Assembly: GCA_963977525.1 (NCBI GenBank)
Contig: CAXBPC010000021.1
Location: 1-64,000 of the forward strand
Length of the DNA: 64,000 nucleotides
Origin: Ancylomarina sp963977525
GTDB lineage: Bacteria > Bacteroidota > Bacteroidia > Bacteroidales > Marinifilaceae
Reading direction: 5' to 3'
This document shows, piece by piece, positions 7,721-18,300 of the stretch. Made by a program: the position numbers and the translations under genes. Under the pieces are notes generated by a model, which saw only the letters and a list, made by a program, of their open reading frames with translations, had not been told where the DNA came from and did not search any database. The stretch's first letter is position 1, and every line of letters starts with the position of its first letter.

Positions 7721-8875
7721 ATGACGCAAACAAAGTCTGAAAGTATCATATCGCAAATTAATACAAATGTATTTTTCAAAGAATTTACGTTTAGTGAAAA
7801 CGATTTTATTGATAAATCAACAAAACAAGAACTTGAGTTTTCTGATAATGTCGTTTGGATTGATGATATTTTTCTAATTTTTGAAATTAAAGAACGAGAG
7901 AATGATGAAACTGAAGGAGAAATTAAATGGTTTAATAACAAGGTTTTAAAGAAAGCAGTTAAGCAGATAAGAAAAACTCATAAGTTCCTTGAAACGTATC
8001 CTGAAATTCCAATAGTAAATGAAAAGGGACATACGAAAAATATATCTGAGGCAAATCTGGATGATATACAGAACATTATAATTTATGCAACTAATAGTGA
8101 ATTCAATGAAGAAAAAAGGTTTTTAAAATTCTATGAAAGCAAGAATGTAGGGAATATACATTTATTTCACTCGGAAGATTATAATTGGATATGTAATTAT
8201 TTAGTAACGCCAGCTGAAGTAAAGGAATATCTCATTTTTAGAGAGGAATTATACTTAAATCATCCGACAATATTGAATGATCTTCCAGAGCAATACGTGT
8301 TAGGTCATTTCTTTGAAACTCTTGATACTTCATTCATTGATTTGAAGTATATCGAAAATTTTGATAAGTTATATTATGACATTGATGACTTTGATATATC
8401 ACACATTATTCAAAATTTTAACAAGAAAATAAGGTTGATAAAAGAAAAGACGGAATATTATCCAATAATTGCAGAAATAGCAAAATTGAATAGGGCAGAG
8501 TTAACTGAGTTTAAGAAAAGATATGTTAGGACAGTCGAAAAGTGTCAAGAAAATGAAAATTACAGGCCTTATCGAATTTCTATACCTAGAACCGATTGTG
8601 CTTTTGTTTTCATACCTCTAATAAAAGACTTTTCAAAGCATTGGAAAACTGCTTTGACAAATTATACTTCTGCTCAAAAGTATGATCAAAAAGCTAGCAA
8701 ATGCGTTGGGTTAGTGATTTTTGAGAATATTATTGATAAAGAAAAGTACTTTGATATGTATTGGATGTTCATTAAAGAGGATTGGTATTATAATGAAGTA
8801 ATAGAAGGATTATTATCGAGGAATTATCCTTTTAGAGAGGTAAATACTAAAAGAATTGACAATAGGTATATATAA
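7721..8875 (+). CDS. unknown protein with PD-(D/E)XK nuclease-like N-terminus
   Basis: A 384-aa soluble protein I do not recognise by name. Near the N-terminus the pattern IDDIFLIFEIKE gives Asp48/49, Glu55 and Lys57 spaced as in PD-(D/E)XK nucleases (acidic residue, hydrophobic strand, E-x-K), preceded by Glu37/Glu39. The remaining 300 residues are charged and alpha/beta mixed, with no transmembrane segments. It stands alone behind a tandem-repeat array and is more AT-rich than its neighbours, which suggests acquired DNA. Nuclease activity is an inference from one motif; no methylase or partner gene is adjacent. Confidence 0.55.
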   Translation: MTQTKSESIISQINTNVFFKEFTFSENDFIDKSTKQELEFSDNVVWIDDIFLIFEIKERENDETEGEIKWFNNKVLKKAVKQIRKTHKFLETYPEIPIVNEKGHTKNISEANLDDIQNIIIYATNSEFNEEKRFLKFYESKNVGNIHLFHSEDYNWICNYLVTPAEVKEYLIFREELYLNHPTILNDLPEQYVLGHFFETLDTSFIDLKYIENFDKLYYDIDDFDISHIIQNFNKKIRLIKEKTEYYPIIAEIAKLNRAELTEFKKRYVRTVEKCQENENYRPYRISIPRTDCAFVFIPLIKDFSKHWKTALTNYTSAQKYDQKASKCVGLVIFENIIDKEKYFDMYWMFIKEDWYYNEVIEGLLSRNYPFREVNTKRIDNRYI

Positions 8876-8959
8876 ATAGTTAATGTGTAATTTCTTAATT
8901 TCAAATTTTAAGATCACCTGTTTCATTTTATTTATATGGCTACCTAATACATTTTGCTT

Positions 8960-9052
8960 GTCATGCTCTGACTATATACAAGCTGTTCGTGTCAGGGTAT
9001 GACTAAGTAATGAGAAGCTATTGAGAGCCACACAAAAATAATGAGACCCTCA
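8960..9052 (+). repeat. 92-bp intergenic repeat, copy 1
   Basis: Begins TCATGCTCTGACTATA and ends ATGAGACCCTC. It matches, in reverse orientation, 60400-60490 over nearly its whole length. Confidence 0.8.
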
Positions 9053-9061
9053 AAGTAAAGC

Positions 9062-9403
9062 TTATTGCCCCAAGAATTTCGACCACAAACAATCTTGGAA
9101 ATCGGTAAGCATGTGCAGTAGTAAGCCAATGGCTACGATTCGTAGTTTTGGGAAAAATGCCATAATAAAATAGATGGCAATGGCATAATAGGAGTGAAGA
9201 GGATGAAAGCCAATACTGCATCTGCCAGCTTCGAATATGGGTGTTGCAAGTAGGTGATCTAAATCAACCAACATAGTTGCAAGCATAATCAACCAAGCCT
9301 TTTTCCATTGCTCTCGGAAGAAAAGCCAAGCAATAGCTCCAGGCGCTAACAGATGCAAGCTGTAATGCACTATGAGTTGAAGAATGTGTAGCAATTCATT
9401 CAT
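9062..9403 (-). CDS. DUF6122-like membrane protein
   Basis: A 113-aa membrane protein with three to four hydrophobic segments. It carries VDLDHLLATP with GFHPLHS and HMLTDFQDC, a histidine/aspartate pattern that resembles the DUF6122 family of Bacteroidota. The ATG at 9403 is used; the longer frame to 9448 adds a 15-residue hydrophilic lead that looks non-coding. Function is unknown; the conserved His/Asp in the membrane may bind a metal (inference). Confidence 0.7.
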   Translation of the reverse strand: MNELLHILQLIVHYSLHLLAPGAIAWLFFREQWKKAWLIMLATMLVDLDHLLATPIFEAGRCSIGFHPLHSYYAIAIYFIMAFFPKLRIVAIGLLLHMLTDFQDCLWSKFLGQ

Positions 9404-9461
9404 CGAATGTAGTTGTATAGTTTTAGTTGAGAAGTAGAGGGTGCACATAAATAAAAGGATA

Positions 9462-9533
9462 CGTCATCCTGAATTCATTTCAGGATCTCATAATCAATAT
9501 GTATAAGATTCTGAAACAAGTTCAGAATGACGC
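9462..9533. repeat. about 70-bp inverted-repeat element, copy 1
   Basis: Two imperfect palindromes (GTCATCCTGAATTCATTTCAGGATCT and the AGATTCTGAAACAAGTTCAGAATGAC half). It is the reverse complement of 40458-40527 with few changes, so it is a dispersed intergenic element. Confidence 0.8.
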
Positions 9534-9589
9534 TCGATGTTTAATTTTTACATTTTCGACATCTTCTTTTTTTTTAATCTTTAAACTGT

Positions 9590-11032
9590 TTATGATTTCT
9601 CAGCTTTGCGTTTTCTTTCGTGATCTAAAAAACCTTTAAGATTCTCAATGTCTAAGCGTTTAGCCACAATCTTTTTGTTCTTATCGAGAAGATAGATTGT
9701 AGGGGTTGAATAAACATCGTAGAATATTCTAAAGTTCGATTGATAATTGGGATCGTAGCAGTTAATGAAATCGTAAAGCACGTTATCTTCTAAATATTTT
9801 TGCCAAGCGTCTTTATCTTGTTGCGTATAAACAGCGACAATTTGAACACCTAAATCTTTGTATGCATCTAGAATTTCAGGCTTTAAACGAGGTGTTACTT
9901 TTTTACAATGCCCACAATCTGTTTCAAAGAAATACAGAACCGTGTAGTTAGCATCCATCTCGTGAAGTTTCACAAATTCACCATCTATAGTTTCAAGAGC
10001 CAAATCTTGAGCTTTCATATCAAGCAAATTGTACTGAAGTTTAATTACGCGCTCTTTTATATTAGCCATTAAAGTTGAATCTGCCCAAGTCGCTTGTCCG
10101 CTTAAATAGTAGCGCTTTGCCAAATCTACAAAGGCAGCATCTACACCCATAATCTTCGATTTAATGGCATAATTAATGGCGTATTGCGTGTAATACTGGA
10201 AGGCTTTTTTATTTGGTCGAGCCTGTTCTATCAGCTTGATTGATTCTTTCACGATTGAATCGCGCTGTTGAATCAGAATCTTCTCAAAGAAAAAAGCAAG
10301 CTTATTTTTTAATAAAGGTGTACGTAGGTATCTATCATCAGCAGGATTTAGGCTCGATAAGTAACTATCCTTTGTCCAAAGGTAATTTCTAAGTTTGATC
10401 TCCTTATCTCTGTCAGGAAAATCAGCGGCAATCGATTTGCTGAAATTTGGAGCTTCGGGCGAAAGCGTAAAGTTAGCAAATGCAGAAACGAAACTAGGAG
10501 CAGGGAACTTTTCGTTTAAAGACTTGATGTAGGCTTTAACTTCTAAATCTGCTTTTTTAAAGAGCTCTTTATATTCAGCCATGGCTTTCTCATCATCGGC
10601 TTTACTCTTGTATTCCTCCTGAAGTTTCTTGCTATTTTCATTTTTGGCTTTCATGAATTTTTGAAAATCAGCAAAACCTTCACTTTCCTTAGAACCTGAT
10701 ATTTTAAGATTGTTTACGAATTCCTTAGAATCTGAGTGAATAGAGAATTCTTGATCATCGCCTAAAAGAAGATCGAAGTATTTTTTTGATGGAAGATAAA
10801 CCACATAGATGCCTTGATCAAGCAAACTATCTTTTTGAAATATACCAGCACCATTTACAAGCTTGGTGGTATCATCGGCAAATATTCTTCCATCAAGATA
10901 GTGTGCAAGGTATGCAGAGCTGTCACTAACGTTCTCAAGCTTAATGTCAATTTTTAAGTTTTGAGCATTGCCGTTTAAGTTTCCAAAAACAATTGCTGTA
11001 AGAAGAATGAGAGATCGGTATAATAGTTTCAT
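9590..11032 (-). CDS. exported thioredoxin-fold protein (DUF4369/DUF5106-TlpA type)
   Basis: A 480-aa protein with an N-terminal signal peptide (MKLLYRSLILLTAIVFG..NAQ). Residues about 25-115 resemble the DUF4369 beta domain and the middle is a long helical DUF5106-like region. Residues about 340-475 form a TlpA/redoxin domain with the active-site motif CGHC followed by KKVTPRL, and a cis-Pro segment (STPTIYLL). It probably works as a periplasmic thiol-disulfide protein. It is monocistronic. Confidence 0.85.
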   Translation of the reverse strand: MKLLYRSLILLTAIVFGNLNGNAQNLKIDIKLENVSDSSAYLAHYLDGRIFADDTTKLVNGAGIFQKDSLLDQGIYVVYLPSKKYFDLLLGDDQEFSIHSDSKEFVNNLKISGSKESEGFADFQKFMKAKNENSKKLQEEYKSKADDEKAMAEYKELFKKADLEVKAYIKSLNEKFPAPSFVSAFANFTLSPEAPNFSKSIAADFPDRDKEIKLRNYLWTKDSYLSSLNPADDRYLRTPLLKNKLAFFFEKILIQQRDSIVKESIKLIEQARPNKKAFQYYTQYAINYAIKSKIMGVDAAFVDLAKRYYLSGQATWADSTLMANIKERVIKLQYNLLDMKAQDLALETIDGEFVKLHEMDANYTVLYFFETDCGHCKKVTPRLKPEILDAYKDLGVQIVAVYTQQDKDAWQKYLEDNVLYDFINCYDPNYQSNFRIFYDVYSTPTIYLLDKNKKIVAKRLDIENLKGFLDHERKRKAEKS

Positions 11033-11294
11033 GTGTATGCTGTATGTGTAAATTTCAAAGCCGAAAATTACAAAATATTGAATTTAAAACAGCCAATCAA
11101 ATGAATTGAAACGTCAATAATTGTTAATTGAATCATAAAATGTTGAATTAGCCCTGATTTTAAGAGTTTAAACGTGCTAATTATGTAGCGAATCATGGTT
11201 CTGCAGATTTCATTTAACAGATTATGGTGAGACTTATTGATATCTAATAATCAATTACTATTTTTAGGCTTTCAAAAATCAAATTATATCAGGC

Positions 11295-12584
11295 ATGACA
11301 AAAGAATTTCAAGCTACCCAATATAAACTAGAGTCAGTAAAATCAGGTAAACGATTTGATGATGAGGGGTGGACTTTGGATGCGCCAGGAGAAAGCGATC
11401 CATCTTTGATTAGAGCAATTTATGAGAAGAAGCAATTGGAGGTTAAAGATAAGTCTTTAGGGATTTATAAATTTGCCGATTGGTTGCCAATTCATAAAAT
11501 ACTAGAAGGTTCTTCGGCGCCTGCAACTTACAAAAGTGAAGGCTTAGCGAAGTATTTAGGCTTGAATAACCTGTATATTACTTTTAGTGGTTACTGGCCA
11601 GAGAAAGGTGCGAACTTTCGTACATGTTCGTTTAAAGAAACTGAGGCTTACGCTGTAAGTGGTCGATTGAAATCAACTGATCAGGTTTTGGTAGTAGCTT
11701 CTGCTGGGAATACAGCTAGAGCTTTTGCTCGTGTTTGTTCCGATAATAATATTCCATTGCTTCTTTCGGTTCCTGAAGATAATTTGTCTGCACTTTGGTT
11801 CGATGAGCCTATCAAGGATAACGTTCGTTTGATTGCGACTAAATCGGGAAGTGATTATTTCGATGCGATTCATCTTTCTAATATTGCTTGTGCTTTAGAC
11901 GGTTTTGTTGCCGAAGGTGGTGCTAAGAATGTCGCTCGTCGCGATGGAATGGGAACTACGGTTCTTTCAGCAGTGAGTGAAATTGGTCAGATTCCTGACT
12001 ACTATTTCCAAGCTGTTGGTAGTGGAACAGGTGCTATTGCTGCTTGGGAAGCTAATCTGAGATTTATTGAAGATGGTCGTTATGGTGATAATAAGATGAA
12101 ACTTATGGTTTCTCAGAATGCACCATTCTTACCAATACACGATGCTTGGAAAGCAGACTCGCGTGCTATGTTACCATTAGAGGATGAATTGGCTCGTAAG
12201 CAAGTTGAAGAGATTGATGCAAAAGTGCTTTCTAATCGTAAGCCTCCATATCCAATTGCTGGTGGTTTGTTCGATGCAATGAAAGATGCGGGTGGCGATG
12301 TTTTAGTTGCGACGAATGCAGAAGCTATAGAAGCGGGCAAATTATTCCTTGAAACAGAAGGAAACGATATTCATCCAGCAGCAGCTGTTGCAGTAGCAAC
12401 TTTAATTAAGGAAGCTATGGGCGGAAATCTTGATAAGGATGCTTGCATCATGCTAAACATCACTGGCGGTGGTGAAGAGCGTATCAAAAGAGAAAAAGAA
12501 GTGACTTACCTTAAGCCTTCACATGTTTTCGATATCGACCCAAATTTAGAAACTGTAAAAGAAGTGCTAGAGAAGTTATTCTAG
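11295..12584 (+). CDS. cysteate synthase-like PLP enzyme (threonine synthase fold)
   Basis: A 429-aa fold-type II PLP enzyme. The candidate PLP lysine lies in CSFKETEA, with the phosphate-binding ASAGNTARAF loop and the later GSGTGAIAAWEA and NITGGGEERI segments. The N-terminal region and the CSFKETEA site fit cysteate synthase (O-phosphoserine plus sulfite to L-cysteate) better than threonine synthase, which has a LAFKD-type site. In Bacteroidota cysteate feeds capnine/sulfonolipid synthesis; in methanogens it leads to coenzyme M. Substrate is inferred. It is a single gene with a strong terminator. Confidence 0.75.
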   Translation: MTKEFQATQYKLESVKSGKRFDDEGWTLDAPGESDPSLIRAIYEKKQLEVKDKSLGIYKFADWLPIHKILEGSSAPATYKSEGLAKYLGLNNLYITFSGYWPEKGANFRTCSFKETEAYAVSGRLKSTDQVLVVASAGNTARAFARVCSDNNIPLLLSVPEDNLSALWFDEPIKDNVRLIATKSGSDYFDAIHLSNIACALDGFVAEGGAKNVARRDGMGTTVLSAVSEIGQIPDYYFQAVGSGTGAIAAWEANLRFIEDGRYGDNKMKLMVSQNAPFLPIHDAWKADSRAMLPLEDELARKQVEEIDAKVLSNRKPPYPIAGGLFDAMKDAGGDVLVATNAEAIEAGKLFLETEGNDIHPAAAVAVATLIKEAMGGNLDKDACIMLNITGGGEERIKREKEVTYLKPSHVFDIDPNLETVKEVLEKLF

Positions 12585-12600
12585 AATACGATATAAAGAG

Positions 12601-12637
12601 AAAGCCGCAAGTCAGATGTCTGATTTGCGGCTTTTTT
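12601..12637 (+). terminator. bidirectional terminator
   Basis: AAAGCCGCAAGTCAGA pairs with TCTGATTTGCGGCTTT around a short loop, flanked by A and T runs, between the convergent cysteate-synthase-like and glutaminase genes. Confidence 0.9.
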
Positions 12638-12654
12638 ATGCTTAAAGGTTGAAT

Positions 12655-13569
12655 TTAGAATATGGATAATTCAGACTTAGTCGTTAGCATTTCTAAAGCT
12701 TGAATACCCTTATATGAGTTTCCTTTCTTATTCAATCTAGGACTCCACACGGCAACTGTATATTCCCCTGGGTGGATAGCAACTATGCCTCCTCCAACAC
12801 CCGACTTGCCTGGCAATCCAACCTTAAAAGAGAATTCGCCAGCTTCGTCGTAAAAGCCGCAAAGTTGCATTATAGCATTTATTCGTTTCGATTGACTGGT
12901 TGTAATCACTCGTTCTTTGGTAGAAGGAATGCTGCCATTGTTTGCAAAAATCTGAAATGTATGTGCCAATTCTTCACACGTCATTTCTATGGAGCAGATA
13001 TCGTAATAGAAATCTAGAACCGCTTCAATAGGGTTTTCTATATTCCCAAAGGACTTCATCATATTGATAAGAGCAGCATTTCTGTATCCATGTGCTTTTT
13101 CAGATGCAGCAATTTTTGGGTTGTATTCAATATTGGTATCTAGAGCTAATTGTCGAACAAATTCAATAAACTGTTCTTTGGGATTATCTGATTGACTCAG
13201 AAGAATGTCACATATTACAATGGCACCTGCATTAATAAAAGGGTTACGAGGAATACCTTGTTCATGTTCCAATTGGACTAATGAGTTAAATGGTGTTCCT
13301 GATGGTTCAACACCAACACGCTTCCAAATTTTTACGCCTTCTGTTTTAATAGCAAGACATAAGGAGATAACCTTAATGATACTTTGGCAAGAGAACTTTT
13401 CCAGATGATCGCCCAATCCGTAATGATTACCATCTACAGAACAAAAGTGAATACCAAATTTATCAGGATCGATATTTGCTAATTCGGGTATGTATGATGC
13501 TGGCTGACCATTGCTTTTTGTTTGCAAAAGTTCAGAGTAAACTTCTTGTAGAATTGTCTTGAAATCCAT
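12655..13569 (-). CDS. glsA: glutaminase A
   Basis: A 304-aa serine-dependent glutaminase (beta-lactamase-like fold). Visible landmarks are the catalytic S-x-x-K in CQSIIKV, NPFINAGAI, the NAALINMMKSFGNI segment, and the Gly-rich LPGKSGVGGGI near the C-terminus. It hydrolyses glutamine to glutamate and ammonia. The ATG at 13569 gives the usual family length; the in-frame ATG 12 codons upstream would abut the MFS gene. The 32-bp gap to the upstream MFS gene suggests they are transcribed together. Confidence 0.93.
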   Translation of the reverse strand: MDFKTILQEVYSELLQTKSNGQPASYIPELANIDPDKFGIHFCSVDGNHYGLGDHLEKFSCQSIIKVISLCLAIKTEGVKIWKRVGVEPSGTPFNSLVQLEHEQGIPRNPFINAGAIVICDILLSQSDNPKEQFIEFVRQLALDTNIEYNPKIAASEKAHGYRNAALINMMKSFGNIENPIEAVLDFYYDICSIEMTCEELAHTFQIFANNGSIPSTKERVITTSQSKRINAIMQLCGFYDEAGEFSFKVGLPGKSGVGGGIVAIHPGEYTVAVWSPRLNKKGNSYKGIQALEMLTTKSELSIF

Positions 13570-13601
13570 CTTGTATCGAATAATGTTTGTCGCAAAAGTA
13601 G

Positions 13602-14846
13602 TCAATTACTTGTTTTCTTATTGTAAACTTTATTGCTAAATGAAATAAAGATTGAGAGAACTAGCATGACGCTAGAAATGATTACAAAAGCAGATCCAAT
13701 TCCCCACATATCAGCAAGTATACCGAAAACAAAGGCTATGACTGCTGAAAAAAGTGTTCGTAGTTGCGATTGAGCCGAATAAACAGAAGTAAGGAGTTCA
13801 TTTGGTACTTGATCCGCTACAAAAGAAGTGAGTATAGGCTTTCTGATATTCTCAATAATAAATATGAGTGCGAACGAAATAAAAGCCCAAATCCATATTT
13901 CGTATATGAAGAAAACGCCACAGCTTAAACCAAAGAACAGTCCTAAAAGGAGGGTCTTATTGGTCAGGTTTGTTGGTGCTTTTTTTAGAATTGCTGAAGA
14001 ATACTGCGATGCATATGCTGTAAGTAGATAGATGATGAAATAAAGTAAACCAATGACTAGTCCATTTTGTCTATCTATATGAACGCCTTTTATACTTGGA
14101 AGAAGCAAGGCAATTCCTAGCATAATAGCTTGAATGTAATCCTTTAGCGCTTTTAAATAAGCTGTGTGAAATGCAGATGTACTCACTAATTTTAGAACTG
14201 ATTTCTGTTTCAGTACAAGGAATAAAGCGTTGATACTATGCCTAAATGAGTTTTGCTGTTTCTTTTTTTCTGATCGATCAATCTCTGAAGGATAGCTTAG
14301 AATAAGAATGAAATTGATCGCATATGGAATCGCTGAATAAATAAAGATGTTCTGATAGTTGCCGTCAAGAAAGACTAGAATCCCAGCTGTAAGGGCTGAA
14401 ATAGCAGAGCCTCTTTGCGACCATGAGCGGGTATGACCATAGTATTCCGATTTATATTCTGTCCAATTATTCAACTTTAGGTAATCCATCATCATACCCT
14501 TGTGCGATCCTGAACGGAAGGCATCGGCCAGTCCGAATATGATAAAAGCAAATAGATAGAACCAGAAGTTGTCGGATATCCAGAATATTAGAAATGAAAT
14601 GGAGAATATAAGTAGAGCTGCAGCCAGAGATTTCTTTCTACCATAAGTGTCTGCAATTAAACCAGATGGGATTTCTAATAAGTTGGTGATAATCTCTCTT
14701 GATGCATATAATATCCCGATTTGGGTGTAAGACATTCCTTTATCAATGAGGAACAGAATTAAAAAGGCATCAAAAAATCGAAGATTCTTTAAGAAACCAT
14801 AGGCACAAAACTTTCGATATTGATTGTTTTTTAATTGAGAATTCAT
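13602..14846 (-). CDS. MFS transporter
   Basis: A 414-aa membrane protein with about twelve hydrophobic segments. The N-terminal half carries the MFS loop signature GLIADTYGRKKS between TM2 and TM3, and SHKGMMMDYL follows. The substrate cannot be told; similar proteins are annotated as drug or sugar efflux. It lies 32 bp upstream of glutaminase on the same strand, so an amino-acid related role is possible but unproven. The ATG at 14846 is preferred over 14879, which adds a lead not typical of the family. Confidence 0.85.
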   Translation of the reverse strand: MNSQLKNNQYRKFCAYGFLKNLRFFDAFLILFLIDKGMSYTQIGILYASREIITNLLEIPSGLIADTYGRKKSLAAALLIFSISFLIFWISDNFWFYLFAFIIFGLADAFRSGSHKGMMMDYLKLNNWTEYKSEYYGHTRSWSQRGSAISALTAGILVFLDGNYQNIFIYSAIPYAINFILILSYPSEIDRSEKKKQQNSFRHSINALFLVLKQKSVLKLVSTSAFHTAYLKALKDYIQAIMLGIALLLPSIKGVHIDRQNGLVIGLLYFIIYLLTAYASQYSSAILKKAPTNLTNKTLLLGLFFGLSCGVFFIYEIWIWAFISFALIFIIENIRKPILTSFVADQVPNELLTSVYSAQSQLRTLFSAVIAFVFGILADMWGIGSAFVIISSVMLVLSIFISFSNKVYNKKTSN

Positions 14847-15366
14847 CGGAAAAAGAGCAATTTGACATTTGAACCACAAAATAAGGAATGATTTTCAGAC
14901 CATCTAATCTGTTTTTCTGCAAAAATGAGAATCATGAAGAATTATTTTGGCATGTTATTGAACATTTCCTATGATAGCTTCAAAAAAAATGCGTGTGAAC
15001 TATTTAAGATAATATTAACAATATGTTGTAATGGTTAACTATGTGGTTATGTTCTTAGTTTTAGGTATTAATTGCCTGTTGGTGAAATGTTTAGTTGGAA
15101 TTACTGTAAAACCACTTTTTTGATTGATATCGATTGCACTAAATGAGCTTGATTAATGAAAAAAAACATTAATGACAAAAGTCATGCAAATCCCTATTGA
15201 CAGGTATTGTACAACATAGAGTGATTAATGCTGAATTATTTCTTCAATAGAAAAATGTTTATAAATTTGGAATCGAAAGTCAGTCAGGAAATACTGATTT
15301 AATATCGAGTACGGACATAATTAATTAAGCGCAGCATATTATGCGTTCATAATCAAGTTTAGGGAT
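14847..15366. other. 520-bp intergenic region with divergent promoters
   Basis: No gene or RNA is seen. The DNA is AT-rich and must hold the promoters for the leftward MFS-glsA pair and the rightward double carboxyltransferase. A small palindrome GCGCA/TGCGT lies near 15330. I see nothing else. Confidence 0.4.
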
Positions 15367-18300
15367 ATGGTTAAAAATCGAAAATTACTAGTTAGAGATC
15401 TTACTTTAAGAGATGGACAACAATCGCTTTTTGCGACTAGAATGCCTCAGGCAGAAATAGAGAAAGTTCTTCCTTTATACAAAAAAGCAGGGTTTTATGC
15501 TTTAGAAGTATGGGGTGGTGCAGTTCCTGACTCAGTGATGCGTTATTTGAACGAGGATCCTTGGTATCGTCTTGAGTCAATCAAAAAAGAGATTGGTGAT
15601 GTTTCTAAGCTAACAGCTTTATCACGTGGTCGTAATCTTTTTGGATATAGTCCTTATCCCGAATCGGTAATTGAGAAGTTTAATACTCAATCTGTAAAGT
15701 CGGGACTTGGTATCATGCGTATTTTCGATTGTTTGAACGATATCGAGAACATGAAATCAACCATTAAGTATGTGAAAGCTGCTGGTGGTATTGCTGACTG
15801 TGCAGTTTGTTTTACGGTCGATTCTAAATTTCCTGAGAAAAAAGAAGATCGTGATAGAATGACTATTAAGAATCTTCCTGATCAGATTTTCGACCTTGAA
15901 TACTTTGTTGACTTGGCAAAGAAGTTAGAGGCGATGGGTGCTGATATGATCTCTTTAAAAGATATGGCTGGTTTAGCTTCTCCTTCAATTGCTGGACAAA
16001 TCATTCGTCGTTTTAAAGAAGAATTAACTGTACCTGTAGATTTTCACTCTCATTCTACTCCTGGTTATGGTTTGGCTTCAGCTTTATCAGCTATTATAAA
16101 TGGTGTTGATATTATCGATACAAACATTATGAATTTTGCTGGTGGTTCTGCTGCTCCAGCATACGAGTTAATCTACCTTTTCTGTCAGAAACTAGGCATC
16201 GAGTTGGATGGTGATCCTAAGATTGTCGTTAAGATTAATAAGATTCTTAAGGAGATTCGTTTGGGTGCTTTAGCTGAAGTTGATAGCTATAAGCAATTCC
16301 CAATAGAATTTGATATAACTAAAGATAAGCTACCTGCTAATATCGATCAATTATTCGTTGATGCTATTAAGTATGCTAAAGAAGATAAAGAAGATGAGTT
16401 GTTAGCAGCTTGTCATGCTATTGAAAAGTATTTTAATTTCCCGGCTCCTAACGAAATGGTTAAGAAAGCCGAGATCCCTGGAGGTATGTATACCAACATG
16501 CTAAACCAGTTGAAGTCTTTAGGTTTGGAAACCCTACTCGAGAGAGTACTAGAAGTTGTACCAGTGGTGCGCCTGGATGCAGGTTGTCCACCATTGGTAA
16601 CACCTTCTTCTCAGATTATTGGAGTACAGGCGGTAAATTGTGTGATCGATGAGAATTCAGGTCGCCCTTTTTACACCAATGTAAACAATCAGTTTTTCAA
16701 TCTTGTAAAAGGAGAGTACGGTACAACACCTATTGAAATTGCACCAGAATTCCGTGAGAGAATTACTGGAGTAGCTGAAGAAGCTGCTTATGATATGGAT
16801 AAATATCAGGCTCCTGAAAACACAATTCTATCTCAGTTTGGTGATGTGAAATTGGCTAAGGATGATAAGGAATTCATGTTGTTAGAGCTTTTCCCACTTG
16901 TAGCTAAAGGTTACTTAGAAGGAAAACGTAAGATTGAATTTGAAGCTAAACGTGAGGGAAACAAAAAAGCCATTGCTGCTACCAGATCAAAAATCAAGCG
17001 TACAGGCAAATTAAAGATTCGTGACTTAACTCTTCGTGATGGTCAACAATCTTTATTTGCAACCCGTGTGCCTCAGCACGAAATTGAAAAGGTATTGCCA
17101 TTTTATAAAACTGCGAATTTCTATGCAATGGAAGTTTGGGGTGGAGCAATTCCAGATTCAGTTATGCGTTACCTTAATGAGGATCCATGGTATCGTCTAG
17201 AATCTATTAAGAAAGAAATAGGAGATGTTTCTTATCTAACGGCTCTTTCTCGTGGACGTAACCTATTTGGTTATAGCCCATATCCAGAATCTGTAATCGA
17301 AGGATTCAATAAAAATGCTGTAAAGAGTGGTTTAGGTATCATGCGTATTTTCGACTGTCTTAACGACGTGAATAATATGGAAACCACTATTAAATATATA
17401 AAAGAAGCAGGCGGTATTGCTGACTGTGCAGTTTGTTATACTGTAGATCCAAAATTCACTCGTAAGCAACGTATTCAAGCGATATTTTCTGGTAAAAAGT
17501 TACCTAAGAAAATTTTCGATGCCGAATATTTCTTGAACAAAGCTAAGCAAATGGAGGCTTTGGGTGCTGACATGATTTCTGTGAAAGACATGGCTGGATT
17601 GATTCCACCATCACTATCAGGTAAAATCATTAAGCGTTTGAAAAATGAGGTTAAAGTACCTATTGATTTCCATACACATTGTACTCCAGGTTACGGTTTG
17701 GGTGCTGTATTGATGGCTATCATTAATGGCGTTGATATTGTAGATACTAATATCTTAAACTTTGCCGGTGGACCAGCTGCTCCTGCATTTGAAATTATTC
17801 AAATATTTGCAGATAAGTTAGGTTTGGATACAGGTGTTGATTTGGATTCTGTTGTGAAGATTAATGCTGAATTGAAAGGTATTCGTGAGCGAATTGCAGA
17901 ATTTGATTCATATAAGATGTTCCCACGTGAGTTCGATATCACTGCGGATTATCTACCAACAGAAATAGATGCCTTATTCGATAAAGCTATTTCTTTAGCT
18001 AAAGCTGATAAGGAAGATGAATTGCTTGAAACTTGTCATGCTATTGATGCTTGGTTCAATTTCCCAGCTCCAAACGAAGAAGTTAAAGCTGCTGAGATCC
18101 CAGGTGGAATGTACACCAATATGTTGGCTCAGTTGAAAGGCTTAGGTCTTGAAGACTTATTGCCTACTGTACTTAAGAAAGTACCTGAGGTTCGTGTGTC
18201 TGCTGGTTGTCCTCCTTTGGTAACACCATCGTCACAAATTATAGGTGTACAGGCTGTAAATTACGTTTTGGATGTGAATAGCGGAAAAGCGCCATATACA

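Noticed and set aside
7509..7724. 71-codon open frame ending ATGA against the nuclease-like gene
   Set aside because: It begins inside the 42-bp tandem array, uses a non-ATG start and has no protein-like pattern; the overlap with the next start is probably chance.
11295..12584. Plain threonine synthase
   Set aside because: The PLP-lysine context and N-terminal region differ from threonine synthase; the cysteate synthase group fits better, though not proven.
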